Shown: piece after piece, positions 54,593 to 64,000 of the stretch
How the letters are laid out: every line of letters begins with the position of its first letter
How positions within the stretch are numbered: position 1 is the stretch's first letter
Origin: Charina bottae
Taxonomy: Eukaryota > Chordata > Lepidosauria > Squamata > Charinaidae
Direction of reading: 5' to 3'
DNA length: 64,000 nucleotides
NCBI GenBank assembly: GCA_023362775.1
Contig: JALMGJ010000060.1
Location: 630,501-694,500 of the forward strand
Notes under the pieces: model-generated
What the model was told of the DNA's origin: nothing
The model's database searches: none
Seen by the model: the letters and a program-made list of their open reading frames with translations, nothing else
Program-made: the position numbers and the translations under genes

Positions 54593-57500
54593 AGAGACAT
54601 TTGCGTTTTCTTTGCTGCGTTGGACCTGGCTGTGCAAGGGAGTTTGTTTTTAGAGGCTGTTTTCGGAATAAACATGTTTTCTTTGAGTGGTCAGCAATGG
54701 CTGAACAGTGTCTGGTCAGTCTGCCATTTGGGGCTTTAGATGACAAAAACTATCTGACCTAGTGTGTGGAGATGGAATAATCCTTTTTGCAAGAGGAAGA
54801 TTTGTGGCAGTAAGTGGCAAATCCACTTCCAGGGATCCCTGGAGGATTCAGAGGTTCTTTCTGAAAAAGTGCAAGCATGTTTGGACTGTGCTTATGGCAT
54901 TTTTGCTTTTGGGACTCAAATCCTCTGAATGGAATTATTTCAGCAACTCAAGGACTGAGAAATGGGTGCTGAGAGCTGTTGGAGCCTTTAATACACAGTG
55001 GAGCTCTGTTGCCCTTGGTGGTCTATTAAGACAGCTTTATGGTTTGAAGCTGCAACCGGTGAGACTGTGATGACCCACCTTGGTGAGTTCAAGACTTTGT
55101 TTGCTGCATTTGAACAAGGCGGCTTGTTTTTCTGAGGCTGTGAAAAAGCATGCGTGATTTTGTTAAACCTGGAGCTACTGGTTGAGAAAGCTAGACGCTA
55201 TCTCCCTGCTGTGGATTATTGTACAAGCCACTTCCAGAAGCTGCATTGCAAGTCATCTGTTCCTGTTCCTACGATTTGCAAATAGTGTTCCAGCTGAAGT
55301 AAAACCTGGTATGGAATTTACATTTGCTGTGGTTTGCTGTGATTCTACAAAGCTGTTCCCTGCCCCGACGTCCAGCGGATGCAAGAAGCCTGATTTACGA
55401 AGGGAGGGGACGCCAGATGCCAGGGGTCAGCTAACCAACGAATCCAAGTTTTCTACTCTGCCGGGCTGCTGTTTGTAAGCATTTCTCTACAGAGACTCTG
55501 TTTTTGAATTCAGCTAGCTGTAAAGTTTGTAAACATGGACGGTTATTGTTACAAATTTCAGCCTTGAGTTCAGCAAGTAATTTTAGCTGATATTTCTGTG
55601 TAAGAAATGTGTATGTGTACACTTGTTGTTTTTCTCTCCTCAGTGTTCCAGCCCTGATCAAGTCTGAGTGTACTTGTTGCTGAATGTTTCATTGCGATAT
55701 GAAACTGCTTGTGTTGAGGTTGAGTGTGTTAGAGACAAACCTGTAACATCAAGTGTGTGAGATGCTGTGGAGATTGTGTGGACAGGACATTGTGTGTTTA
55801 ATGTTCCCCACATCAGAGATGCATCCATAAAGTTTTCACAAAGTACTGGGGTATCCCGGGATGGGAGAGTGTGTCTCAGATAGCCACATGCATTCTGAGT
55901 TAGAACCCAGGAAATGTGCAAAAGCTCCTTGATTGTGTAAACTGTGTGTAAACAATCTAAAATCAGGACTGTGTCTGTTGCTAGGCAAAGTGACAGAGTG
56001 TTAACTAGACCATTTCAGTTGGTTCATAGAGACCTAGTTAGCCCCCATGTCCCAAGTAATGGTGGTGTGTGAGTTTCATGTTCCTTCTGGTTGATGATCA
56101 TACCTGCGTGTGTTGTTGCTACTTGTTGAAGTCTAAAGCGAAGGTCTGTGCTCGCTTTGAAGTGTATGTAGCAATGGTAGGATGAAAATAAGGTCAGTTC
56201 CAGTCAGATTGTAGTGGAGTGTTCCTGAGCCATTTGTTCCAGAATTGGCTTTGTAGGAATGTATTCTCCCAAAGACTTGCCAATGTTGGAATTCTAGCTG
56301 AGTGTTGGTGTTGTGAATACCATTAAAAATAGCCTGCTGTTAGTTGCTCAAGTGCCATCCCATGTCTGGGGAGAGGCTGCCTTGACTGCAGTGTGTTGCT
56401 AACTAACAGGTAGTAGAATTCAACTGTAAAAAGAAGTTATTTTTCTTTGGTATGGCAAGCGCCCTTCACTGAAGTGCCTGCATGTCTGTGAAACATTTGC
56501 GTGTGTTCACAACCCCAGGTCACAGAGAAGGAAGAACCAAGGAAGCAGAGTGCTTCAGGTTGTTGGTTGTTGGTTGTTGATTAAAATCCAAGGCTTATCG
56601 GTGTTTCATTAAGCCATAGTCAAATCCAAATCTCCAGAAGTGCTTAATTTTTAAGCAGCCTACTGGTTGGGAAAGGTATATGCTAAGTGTTGCTGCATTG
56701 CTAGTGTAAACCCACTGTCCATGGTTCAGTAGATGGGCAAAAGCCAGTTCAGGTTTCTTCTGTTCCCCAGTCTCTGAGTGTGAAAAGGGCCCCTCAGGTG
56801 AAGGAGTGGAAATTTCACCTGAGCAGTTGCAGGGCCTGGAGGGGGAGTCAGGTATTAGGAAAAGAGATAGTGATGGAGGAAGTACAGTGGTCATTCCTCA
56901 TGGGTCCTCTTATTCCAGGGTGTGAAACCTGACAGATTTGTGATTTAGCAGGTGACAGTGTGTCAAGTTACCTGAGAAAACCCGGTCTTTGCTAGATGTG
57001 TTGCTCCTGCCTTTGAGAGGCAAGAAGAACAGTGGAACACAGCTGTGGATAGTCAGTTTGAGTTTTGGTGAAGTGTTAAAAGTAACCAACCTATCCTTTG
57101 TTTTAATAAGCTGTAGGTTCCAGATGAGTGTTCAGAAAGACATTTCTTTCTGATAATACTCTGCAGTGTAAAGCCAGTTGCCGAGGGATTTGTTGCACAA
57201 AAGGAGTTTGTGAACTGTGGATCTAGTGTATGCACCCACAGCTAGGCCAGAATATTTACGTGTGGTGCGTTTTCTGGTTGCGTAGCGTGGAAACAGGTGT
57301 CCATTTACATATTGTGATGTTGGCACAGCATATTTGAATGTAGATCTCCCTGAAACAGTGTGTGTAGGGCAAGCGTTTTGGCTCTACATGTGTGGCAGTT
57401 CTCAAACAGTTCATTGACTTAACAGGGTGCTTTATGGATTTTAAAGCAGGCCAGTCATTGATAGCATGGTGCAGATGCAAACTGGGATGTGAGAACAGTC

Positions 57501-58201
57501 ACGTGCTGTTTTCTATGGGTACATAAGAAAGTGTAGAAGTTTGTGTAGGACTTCATACTTATGTAGTTGTTTTCTGCTTAGAAACTGAAGTTTTCCACCT
57601 TGAATAAGAATTTGTCAGTCAGCTGAAATAGAATTGCCAGCTGAGGAAGTTCAGCACAAATTCAAACATTTATCCTGGTGATGAAGTTACAAGCGCCCAG
57701 AACAGAGATGGTTCTTGGTTTGCTACAGAGTGTCATTTGTGTAAAGGAAAGTTTATCCTTAATTTGTTGTACAGTATATCACTCTACAGTAACGCAGTGG
57801 ACATGCCCTGAATTAGTTTTGCCCAGGTAGGGTACCAAGCTTGCAAAATGGTTTAGCCCTCAATGTGAGCTTGCAAAGGGTTGGGAAAAAAAAGTCCTGC
57901 AATTTTTGCAAAGGAGGGGACAGAACATTTGCGGGCAATGTTTTTCTATTCCTCTGTACTGTTTATATTACTGCATAATTTGTATTATGTATTTGTATGT
58001 ATCTAAATTAAACATTGCATGAAGATGTATATTGTGCATTATACATATGTGTAACAAGTGTTTTTAAACCATTTTCTAGTGTTGATACTATTGGTTGTAA
58101 AAACTGTAACTTGAATAGTGTGATTATTACATGTATTAACCTTTGTTTTTCTTATTTCTGTAAAAAAAATGTTTGTTACTCCCTTTGTACAGAAATAATT
58201 C
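54593..58201 (+). other. Non-coding interior of LTR element
   Basis: About 3.6 kb with TG-rich composition and many TGTGT runs. Frames at 54497-54739, 54762-55070 and 55182-55478 are short and lack gag, protease, RT or integrase motifs. It may hold packaging signals or be the filler of a LARD-like element. Confidence 0.7.
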
Positions 58202-58209
58202 GGGAGGGG
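58202..58209 (+). promoter_or_regulatory. Polypurine tract
   Basis: GGGAGGGG immediately before the 3' LTR, the position where plus-strand DNA synthesis starts in LTR elements. Confidence 0.85.
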
Positions 58210-58852
58210 TGTTAGAGTTCTTGTGTTGCCCTGGCGAATCATTCCTGTACAAAGCAAAAGCCTTCTCATGGTGACGTGAAGTGCAGGTGCAAGATAACAA
58301 CTGTCACGTGTGTATTGTTTTGACTAGATTGCATGGGAACAAGGTCTCCTGATATCCTTCCGTGGGAAGCCTTGCTCAGGCCCCCCTGAGCAAGGAAGGG
58401 GGGAACTCAGTGCTTAGATGCAGCAGCACATGCTATGTGCTTTGAGGCCTAGTGTGTGTAACAGCTAACTTCCAGCCAATCAGAGTGCTAGAAGAACTGA
58501 ATATACAACCATGCAAAATGGTGTTTTAAGTCTTCTTGATTTCTAGTGTCTTTTAGCCATGTAGTTCTTCACGTGTTCACTTCCCGTGGACTGGGCAGAG
58601 TGAGCTATGCCTGGCTTTGGGTATAGGCCATGGCATCAATACACGGAACTCTGCTTATAACTTTGTTTTGTTTTTCCTTTAACAATGCTGTATCCTGTAT
58701 ATTCATCTTTTTCATTGTTGCGATAATGTGATTGTATCTGCATTATTGCCTTATGCTAAACAGTAAACACTGTTGGCCCTAACAAGCTGCATTCTTGTCT
58801 GTTTATTCTCAAGCCTCGGTTTTTCCCCTTTAAGCCAGCATATACTCCATCA
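58210..58852 (+). repeat. 3' LTR of non-autonomous element
   Basis: 643 bp, matching the 5' LTR apart from the 18-bp deletion and about three substitutions (GAATCATTCCTGTAC and ATACTCCATCA blocks). Confidence 0.95.
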
Positions 58853-58857
58853 TTGTA

Positions 58858-59160
58858 ATCCATACTCAGGCCAAAAATTTAGAAAAATCCATACCTGTAG
58901 TGCCTAACTCAGTATCATCTTTTTCCAATTCCTGTTGCACCTGTTGTGATTTTCATGTAATTCCCTCTGAAAACTCCATTTTCATCTCCTCCAATTCTCC
59001 TTTACGTCTTTTTAAAAAATCTCTCACCTTCTGAACAGAATTCAATCTAAATATATGCTGTTTATGCAGTAAAAATACTTGTGTTTGGCATATTAGAGCA
59101 AGCTTTACTAAAGACCAAGCTAACAATTTATCCATATTATTAAAATGTTTAGAACTTCAC
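58858..59160 (-). pseudogene. L1 ORF1 C-terminal end and ORF1-ORF2 spacer
   Basis: Minus-strand frame with LNSVQKVRDFLKRRKGELEE (about 59045-58985) and other basic/acidic helical sequence before the ORF2 start at the LTR joint. Position just upstream of ORF2 supports ORF1, but resemblance is weak. Confidence 0.45.
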
Positions 59161-60322
59161 AAAAATAAATGTGGATAATATATAAAAAAATATGGAATAG
59201 AGAGTTTGGAATACTCTCTGTTGCAAAATCAGTGGCTTCAGAAATGTTATGAGTCTTGTGTAGGAATTAATTCAGCCAAAAAATTTTGAGTGTTTTTGGG
59301 ACTTCTCAAAGGTTAAGAAGGCTGTTGTCAGTTTTATACTGGAGATGTAATAAATACGAAAGAATTCTTGTGCACATGTTATGGTTGTGTCCTCTGTAAT
59401 GCCTGGTTGGTAAAAATGAGTACAAATAAAGTAAATAAATACTATGGTGATCCAAGTCCTTGGAAAGATGTTAAGGTTCAAAGATGTTAATGTGCTCTTA
59501 AAGTTATGTCATCAAACTTTGGAATTTATCAATTTATGAACTCTGGATAAATAGAGCTAGACTGTTGCAAAGAATGTGATACTGTCCTCTTGTAAGAATG
59601 TTTATGTATTGTAGGAGAAATTTCTCCCTAGAGTTTAGCAACAGGGATCAGAAATGTTCTTTCATTGAAACACAATGTGTTGATTAATGGCACTAGAGGC
59701 AGTTGAAGCAAAAGCATAAAAAAAGCAGGGATTCGCAGTTATGACCGTGATGAAAAAGTACTTTGTGACCAATCCTCACATTTACAACCTTTGCAGGTAT
59801 ATGTTACACAAATTAGAGCATATATGTGATTGGAAACAGCATTACAGCATTTGATTGGTTATAACATAACATATGTTTAGTATCCTCCTACTATCCTTTC
59901 CTGGATTTTTTTTTTTTGAAGGGAATAATATCCTTGCCTAATTTGACACCATATTTTCTCCTTTAGTCTAAATGTTGGGTTAGTGAAATTTGTCACCTCT
60001 CAGCCTTTCAATTTGTTTTGACCAAGAGGCCAGATCAGACAATACGATGCTGTATTGTCTAGGTTTAACAACTTGAATTGTAACAATCTGTAAAAATACA
60101 TAATTAAGGCTTCTATATAGAAACAGACTAGTGTCATTTTTAAATCTTAGATTCCTATTTGTATTGGGTTTTTAGGGGTTGCTTTTTATTAATTTTTCTT
60201 ATTTTTCTTCTTTCTTTAGTTATTTTTGCTTTGGTTCCTCCTTTTATGCATATTTCATATAATACAGTTAGAATTTACATATAAGTATGTTATTATGTGC
60301 TTATCATTTGTAATCTATTTGT
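59161..60322 (+). pseudogene. L1 ORF2 C-terminus and 3' UTR
   Basis: Plus-strand phrase YWRCNKYERILVHMLWLCPL (about 59336-59395) matches the C-terminal YWRC...LxHMLWxCP cysteine motif of L1 ORF2. The rest is an AT-rich 3' UTR ending near TTTGTAAAATTAAATTTTAA. A scrap of the mariner MITE core (GCAGTTATGACCGTGATGAA) lies at about 59727-59805. Confidence 0.65.
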
Positions 60323-60335
60323 AAAATTAAATTTT

Positions 60336-60935
60336 AAACATTAACAACTGTCATTTCCTATTAACCCTCTCCCTTAACCCTCTCCATGGATGCCTGTGAT
60401 CCATCAATATCTTAAGCTGCCTAGCACCTGGGAGTATTTGAAAGGCATTTTCCTTTCTGATTAATAAATTAGGTGATAATGGGACTTTCAGATGTTACTC
60501 TGGTCTGTAATTATTTAGCATAGGAGTAGTAAGAGAATGGGTCTGGATACTTCTTTCATTTTCTTTCATGGGGTTCCTTCCTCAAACAAACTTTAAATGT
60601 TAGCCATAATTCAAGGCAAGTGAGCTTGTATATTTAATGAAAATCAGACATTTGCATTTCAGCTGGCTGAATATCTTTTGGGAAGCTCAATGATTTTTAC
60701 AACATATGGAGTCAGAATAAGTGAAGCTTACTTCCACTAACTGTGTATAGCATTTTACTTAATCCTGGTCTTAATAAATTGATAGCATTTTGTTGAACAC
60801 TGTGTTCTTTCATGTGCTGCTGTGTTTATCTCTGTATATTGTGGGATGTTATTGTGGGATGTGTTTATCTCTGTATATTCAAAATGTGGGATGTTTGGAT
60901 AAGATTTTCTTTTGGACAAGGGATTGTAACTACAA
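60336..60935. other. No gene recognised
   Basis: Unassigned, AT-rich; a short direct duplication of GTGTTTATCTCTGTATATT occurs at about 60822-60884. Confidence 0.45.
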
Positions 60936-61153
60936 TTAGGTAGTCCTCGCTTAGCAACTACCTCATTTAGTGAGTGTTCACAGTTATGATGGTGATGAAA
61001 AAGTAACTTTGCAACCAATCCTATGACCTTTGCAGGTCTGTAAAGCAAAGGAAAGATGAAGTAAGATCGTAAGCACAGTTGTGGTTTCACTTAGCGACCA
61101 TTTCACTTAACAACCAAGTTGCCAGTCCCAATTGCTAAAGGAGAACTGTCTGT
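60936..61153. mobile_element. Mariner-type MITE, degraded
   Basis: Shares TTAGGTAGTCCTCGCTTAGC, AAGTTGCCAGTCCCAATTGC and CACTTAACAACC with the element at 50535. The right terminal repeat is decayed (GGAGAACTGTCTGTATA). Confidence 0.75.
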
Positions 61154-62312
61154 ATAAACAACCTCTATACAGTTCCTGGCTAGTACAGTTGCTCTAGATA
61201 CCATGAAATATTTATATGTATTTTTCCCTCACACCAAAGTTGCCTTTTAGATAACTCTCTTCCTGGGTTGTAAGACACACTTCGTTTCTATATTTGTTTT
61301 TCTATATTTTTATTTATGGTACCAGGAGCTGTTTATTTCTCCCGCTAGGTAAACTGATTACGACTTTTCACAATCCCAAACACCTCATCATTTACACTTG
61401 GAGATGGCCCTAAAACAAGCATGATAGCTCATCGTGGGAGAACAAAGAATTGGCTGGTGCTTGTGTTTTTCACAGTATTTTGTAACACTAATTCAAAATG
61501 AGGTGATGAATGAATATGGTGGTGCAGTGCGGTGGGAAATAACACCATCTCCCCTGTTTCTAATGCCTTTCTCAACATTATTTAACAACTGGGTCTGAGA
61601 ACAGCTGTGTCAGCGGGGTTGAGAAAAGAACTCATACCTTCAAGGCAATTTCTCAAAATGAAACGGCCCTCGACTGACTTGGAGCTGAGGGCTATTCTTC
61701 AAAATTCTGACTGCTGGTAAGTGTGCTATAATTTTCCAGTCAAAAATATACAAACAAAAACATCTATTGTGGAAAATGGTGGGCACAAAAATGAAAAATA
61801 TCTGAATTCACTTAAAAAGCATGCAAATAGACTTTAAACCTGCGGGAAATGTTCCAAAAATGCCAGGAAACGTATACATTTGGAGAAATGTGCAAAAAAT
61901 ATATATTAAAAAGTATATGAGGCTTTACACATGGTTTTTTTTAAAAAAAACCTCAAACTTACTAAAAGGATAAACTGCATATAATTTGTCCTTACTTTAT
62001 ATTTTATTTATAAATCATACAGGATGATTAATATCCATTAAAACCTATTGCAAAAACCAAGAATGCTGGAAGGAAAAAGAAAAAAAGAACATATTGAAAG
62101 GGGGAAAAACCCATATTTCAGAGCAGCTGTAAAAATCACACTGTTAAAATCCGACTGTAATAGTCTTCACTGCCCATAAAAACCTGATTAAAGAGGAAAG
62201 GAATCTGATGTTCCTTATGAGGGAGTCAGAATTTGTGTCTTGCTACTTAGAAGTTCTTGTTTGGAATATGCATCAACCTATTATTCCTAGAGAATAAAGC
62301 TGCACCATATTC
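61154..62312. other. No gene recognised; possible conserved block
   Basis: 61340-61740 is unique, non-repeat sequence of balanced composition (for example CTAGGTAAACTGATTACGAC, GTCAGCGGGGTTGAGAAAAG) unlike the AT-rich flanks. It might be a conserved non-coding element; I have no comparison to test that. The rest is AT-rich. Confidence 0.3.
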
Positions 62313-62605
62313 TTATTCAGAATATAAAGGCTGGTTTTCAGTACAAAAAGAGGTTGAACTCTCAACTCCTTGTGATTTCATAAAAACTTCTATATAGTGT
62401 TCCTTCCTGTATAGAAGTAGTTCACCACTGTCATCTTTTAGAATGTTCTTCAATTCTTGGCCTATAGTTCTGGTATTTCCTGGCATTCTCTCATCCAAAT
62501 GCTGTTTAGTTTCTAAGGTCAGTGAGATGCTGCCACCTGTTCTAATCTCATTTCCGCTCAGTCCCAAATACCCTTCAAACTCCTTACTCCTCTCAAATAT
62601 TTCTT
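62313..62605 (-). pseudogene. Candidate exon or gene fragment, unidentified
   Basis: Minus-strand frame open from about 62620 to a TAA near 62313-62315. The peptide has mixed, protein-like composition (EIFERSKEFEGYLG, IRTGGSISLTLETKQHLDER, IGQELKNILKDDSGELLLYR) without low complexity. A TTCTTATTTACTCTTAAAG stretch just upstream could be a splice acceptor at about 62605. No ATG in the N-terminal part, no donor, and the frame ends in a stop, so it would be a last exon or a fragment. I do not recognise the family; it may be from a mobile element. Confidence 0.25.
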
Positions 62606-64000
62606 TAAGAGTAAATAAGAAGAGCTAGCTTTTCTAAGCAGCTTCTCTTCCAGGTGTTAATTGAAAAATGGAGGTCAATCACAGGACAGTAATGATCAAG
62701 AATATGAGTATGAGCAAGGAAATTAGCTGATAGGACAATCTATTAGCAGTTTGGCTTTTATTCAGACCTGCTGCTCAGACTGAAGTACTATGAAATCTTA
62801 GGCAAAGTCTTAAGGTAAATGAAACCTAGGTGGTCCCTTCTGTTACTAATAACAGCTGAGGTGCACTCCCTTTCTCCCATCAGCATGGTCAGATGTAGAA
62901 ATGCAAGGAAAGCAGACTAGCTTTTTGCAAGATACAGGAGTGCTACCGAGAGTAAAGCTGTGACAAAACCTGAAATTTCTGAGAAATTTTCTTATCCAGC
63001 AAAAGAGGCCTCTGTTTCCTACCATATTTTTGGGGTGCTTGAAAATTTATTTCAAACTGCTCCTGGTGGTATTCTTAAGCTTCCTTTATTATTGGGGATG
63101 GCAGAGGGGGCAGAGGGTTAATGGAATTTTTGTTTCTCATCTTTCCATTATTCTAAAGCCTTCACAGCTGCATACTTCTCAATCTAAAAAGTTCTATAGA
63201 TGGAATTCCCTTACAGTATCGTCCCTTGCAATGGCGTTCATAGGTAGGTCAAAATCTGCAACATCACGCTTGCCATGTTGCAGATTTTGACCTACCTATC
63301 AAAGCCCCACCCCTTTTGTAAATGCACGCAAAATTGCCACACTTTTAGAAGGGGCAGGGTTTGTGTCGTGAAGCCATACCACCACCTTGCAAATGTTGAC
63401 TTCCCCTGTGGACATCTATGATGGCTTGAAGTATGGGAAGCAGGATAGCTGTAGACCAATGGAGACATAATTGTGCAATGAAAGGCAAGACTTTCCTATA
63501 CATGCCTTGGCTATCTTTGAATTTCAAGAAGTAAATTCTCATTCATTAAATTGAATGAGAAGTAGTAGGGGAAAAAAAGCAAGGAAATGTGTCCACATGA
63601 CACAACTCTGAACTGCTTAATAAGAATTATTGATACTGGAAAACAGAGAATCTGCATAGTGATGTATTTTGTTTTGGAAGGTACAGATTATCAGGTTAGG
63701 ACAGCAGCTTCTGCTGAAATCCTTTTGAGGGGAATTATTTTCTGGCTTTTTTCAGACTTTCTGTCATTGCTTTTCAACATGAAAAAAGGGGCCGTGGAAT
63801 GAGCACTGGAAAAGTTCTACTGTAGCTCCTCAAGGCTACTGTGTCCTTTGCTTAACTTGTGATATCAGACTTTATAATTGCTTCCTGTTCAGCAGTGACT
63901 TTGCATTTTTGAATGCCCCTTTGTCAGTTGCTCTTTTTTTCCCCTCTGATTATTTTTTTTGTAAATTCTGAAATACCTTTTTTTTTTTAAAAAAAAACGG
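62606..64000. other. No gene recognised outside the hairpin
   Basis: Unassigned sequence; open frames at 63030-63290, 63345-63542 and 63587-63802 lack recognisable motifs. The window ends in A/T homopolymers. Confidence 0.4.
63240..63299. repeat. Perfect 25-bp hairpin
   Basis: Arm 63240-63264 starting ATAGGTAGGTCAAAATCTGC is perfectly complementary to 63275-63299, with a 10-nt loop CACGCTTGCC. Could be a tiny MITE, a microRNA-like precursor or a local inverted duplication. Confidence 0.85.

Larger units (their letters stand above)
53916..58852 (+). mobile_element. Non-autonomous LTR retrotransposon, possibly Ty1/copia type
   Basis: 4.94-kb element with LTRs of 661 and 643 bp (TGTTAG...CATCA) and a perfect 5-bp target duplication TTGTA (53911-53915 and 58853-58857). 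The LTRs differ by about three substitutions and one 18-bp indel, so it is young. The 3.63-kb interior has no gag or pol motif; it is TG-rich with only short frames. A polypurine tract precedes the 3' LTR, and a primer site resembling the complement of the initiator tRNA-Met anticodon arm follows the 5' LTR. It must have been copied by proteins made elsewhere. Confidence 0.92.
53032..60322. mobile_element. L1 LINE in two orientations, split by an LTR element
   Basis: 53032-53915 plus 58858-about 59160 read on the minus strand as L1 (end of ORF1, start of ORF2). About 59161-60322 reads on the plus strand as the L1 3' end. A 13-bp direct repeat AAAATTAAATTTT occurs at 53019-53031 and 60323-60335. 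An inverted 5' segment next to a forward 3' segment is what twin priming produces. The repeat is AT-rich and may partly be L1 3' sequence, so one event is likely but not proven. The middle (53916-58852) is a later LTR element. Confidence 0.55.

Noticed and set aside
54497..55478. Frames in the interior of the young LTR element as gag
   Set aside because: No zinc knuckle, capsid-like pattern or protease motif; short and separated by stops.

Overview
The window is repeat-dense intergenic or intronic vertebrate DNA. Its repeat set points to a squamate reptile (lizard or snake): a nearly full-length BovB (RTE) LINE, six SINE copies that match the Sauria SINE type, MIR/CORE-like tRNA SINEs, L1 and L2/CR1-type LINEs, hAT and mariner-type MITEs, and two young LTR elements. 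I find no host protein-coding gene that I can name. Two short reading frames (15534-16030 and 62313-62605, both minus) could be retrocopy or exon fragments, and two stretches (26620-26790 and 61340-61740) look like possible conserved non-coding DNA.

Layout. 1-9.3 kb: mostly unassigned, with a fold-back repeat at 1.7-2.4 kb carrying one hAT MITE inside and a sister MITE at its end, then microsatellites. 9.3-9.6 kb: a palindromic insert with hammerhead-like motifs. 12.6-16 kb: SINE, MITE and LINE scraps. 16.2-19.3 kb: BovB with an open endonuclease frame and a broken RT frame. 19.5-21.1 kb: a 1.57-kb non-autonomous hAT-like element full of large GC-rich inverted repeats. 22.7-29 kb: a SINE, a degenerate LINE, and two hammerhead-bearing inserts (27.3 and 27.5-28.4 kb). 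29.7-40 kb: three members of an L1-derived family with no RT frame, one hit by a MITE and one by a solo LTR. 40-43 kb: SINEs, MITEs and a 51-bp-arm hairpin. 43.2-49.6 kb: a chromodomain Ty3/Gypsy element (chromovirus) with nearly identical LTRs and a self-priming type PBS, internally deleted and carrying a nested fourth L1-derived element. 50-52 kb: mariner MITE, SINE and a long inverted repeat. 53-60.3 kb: an L1 in two opposite orientations, split by a 4.9-kb non-coding LTR element. 60.3-64 kb: MITE, a candidate exon and a perfect 25-bp hairpin.

How the parts relate. Most elements look dependent on others. The SINEs carry a 3' tail like that of BovB. The L1-derived elements lack RT and would need L1 proteins. 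The MITEs need hAT or mariner transposases. Both LTR elements lack a working pol, yet their LTR pairs differ by only about 0.5-1 percent, so they probably moved recently with proteins supplied in trans. Insertions were defined mainly by matching target-site duplications read directly from the sequence. Family names rest on remembered motifs and were not checked against a database.
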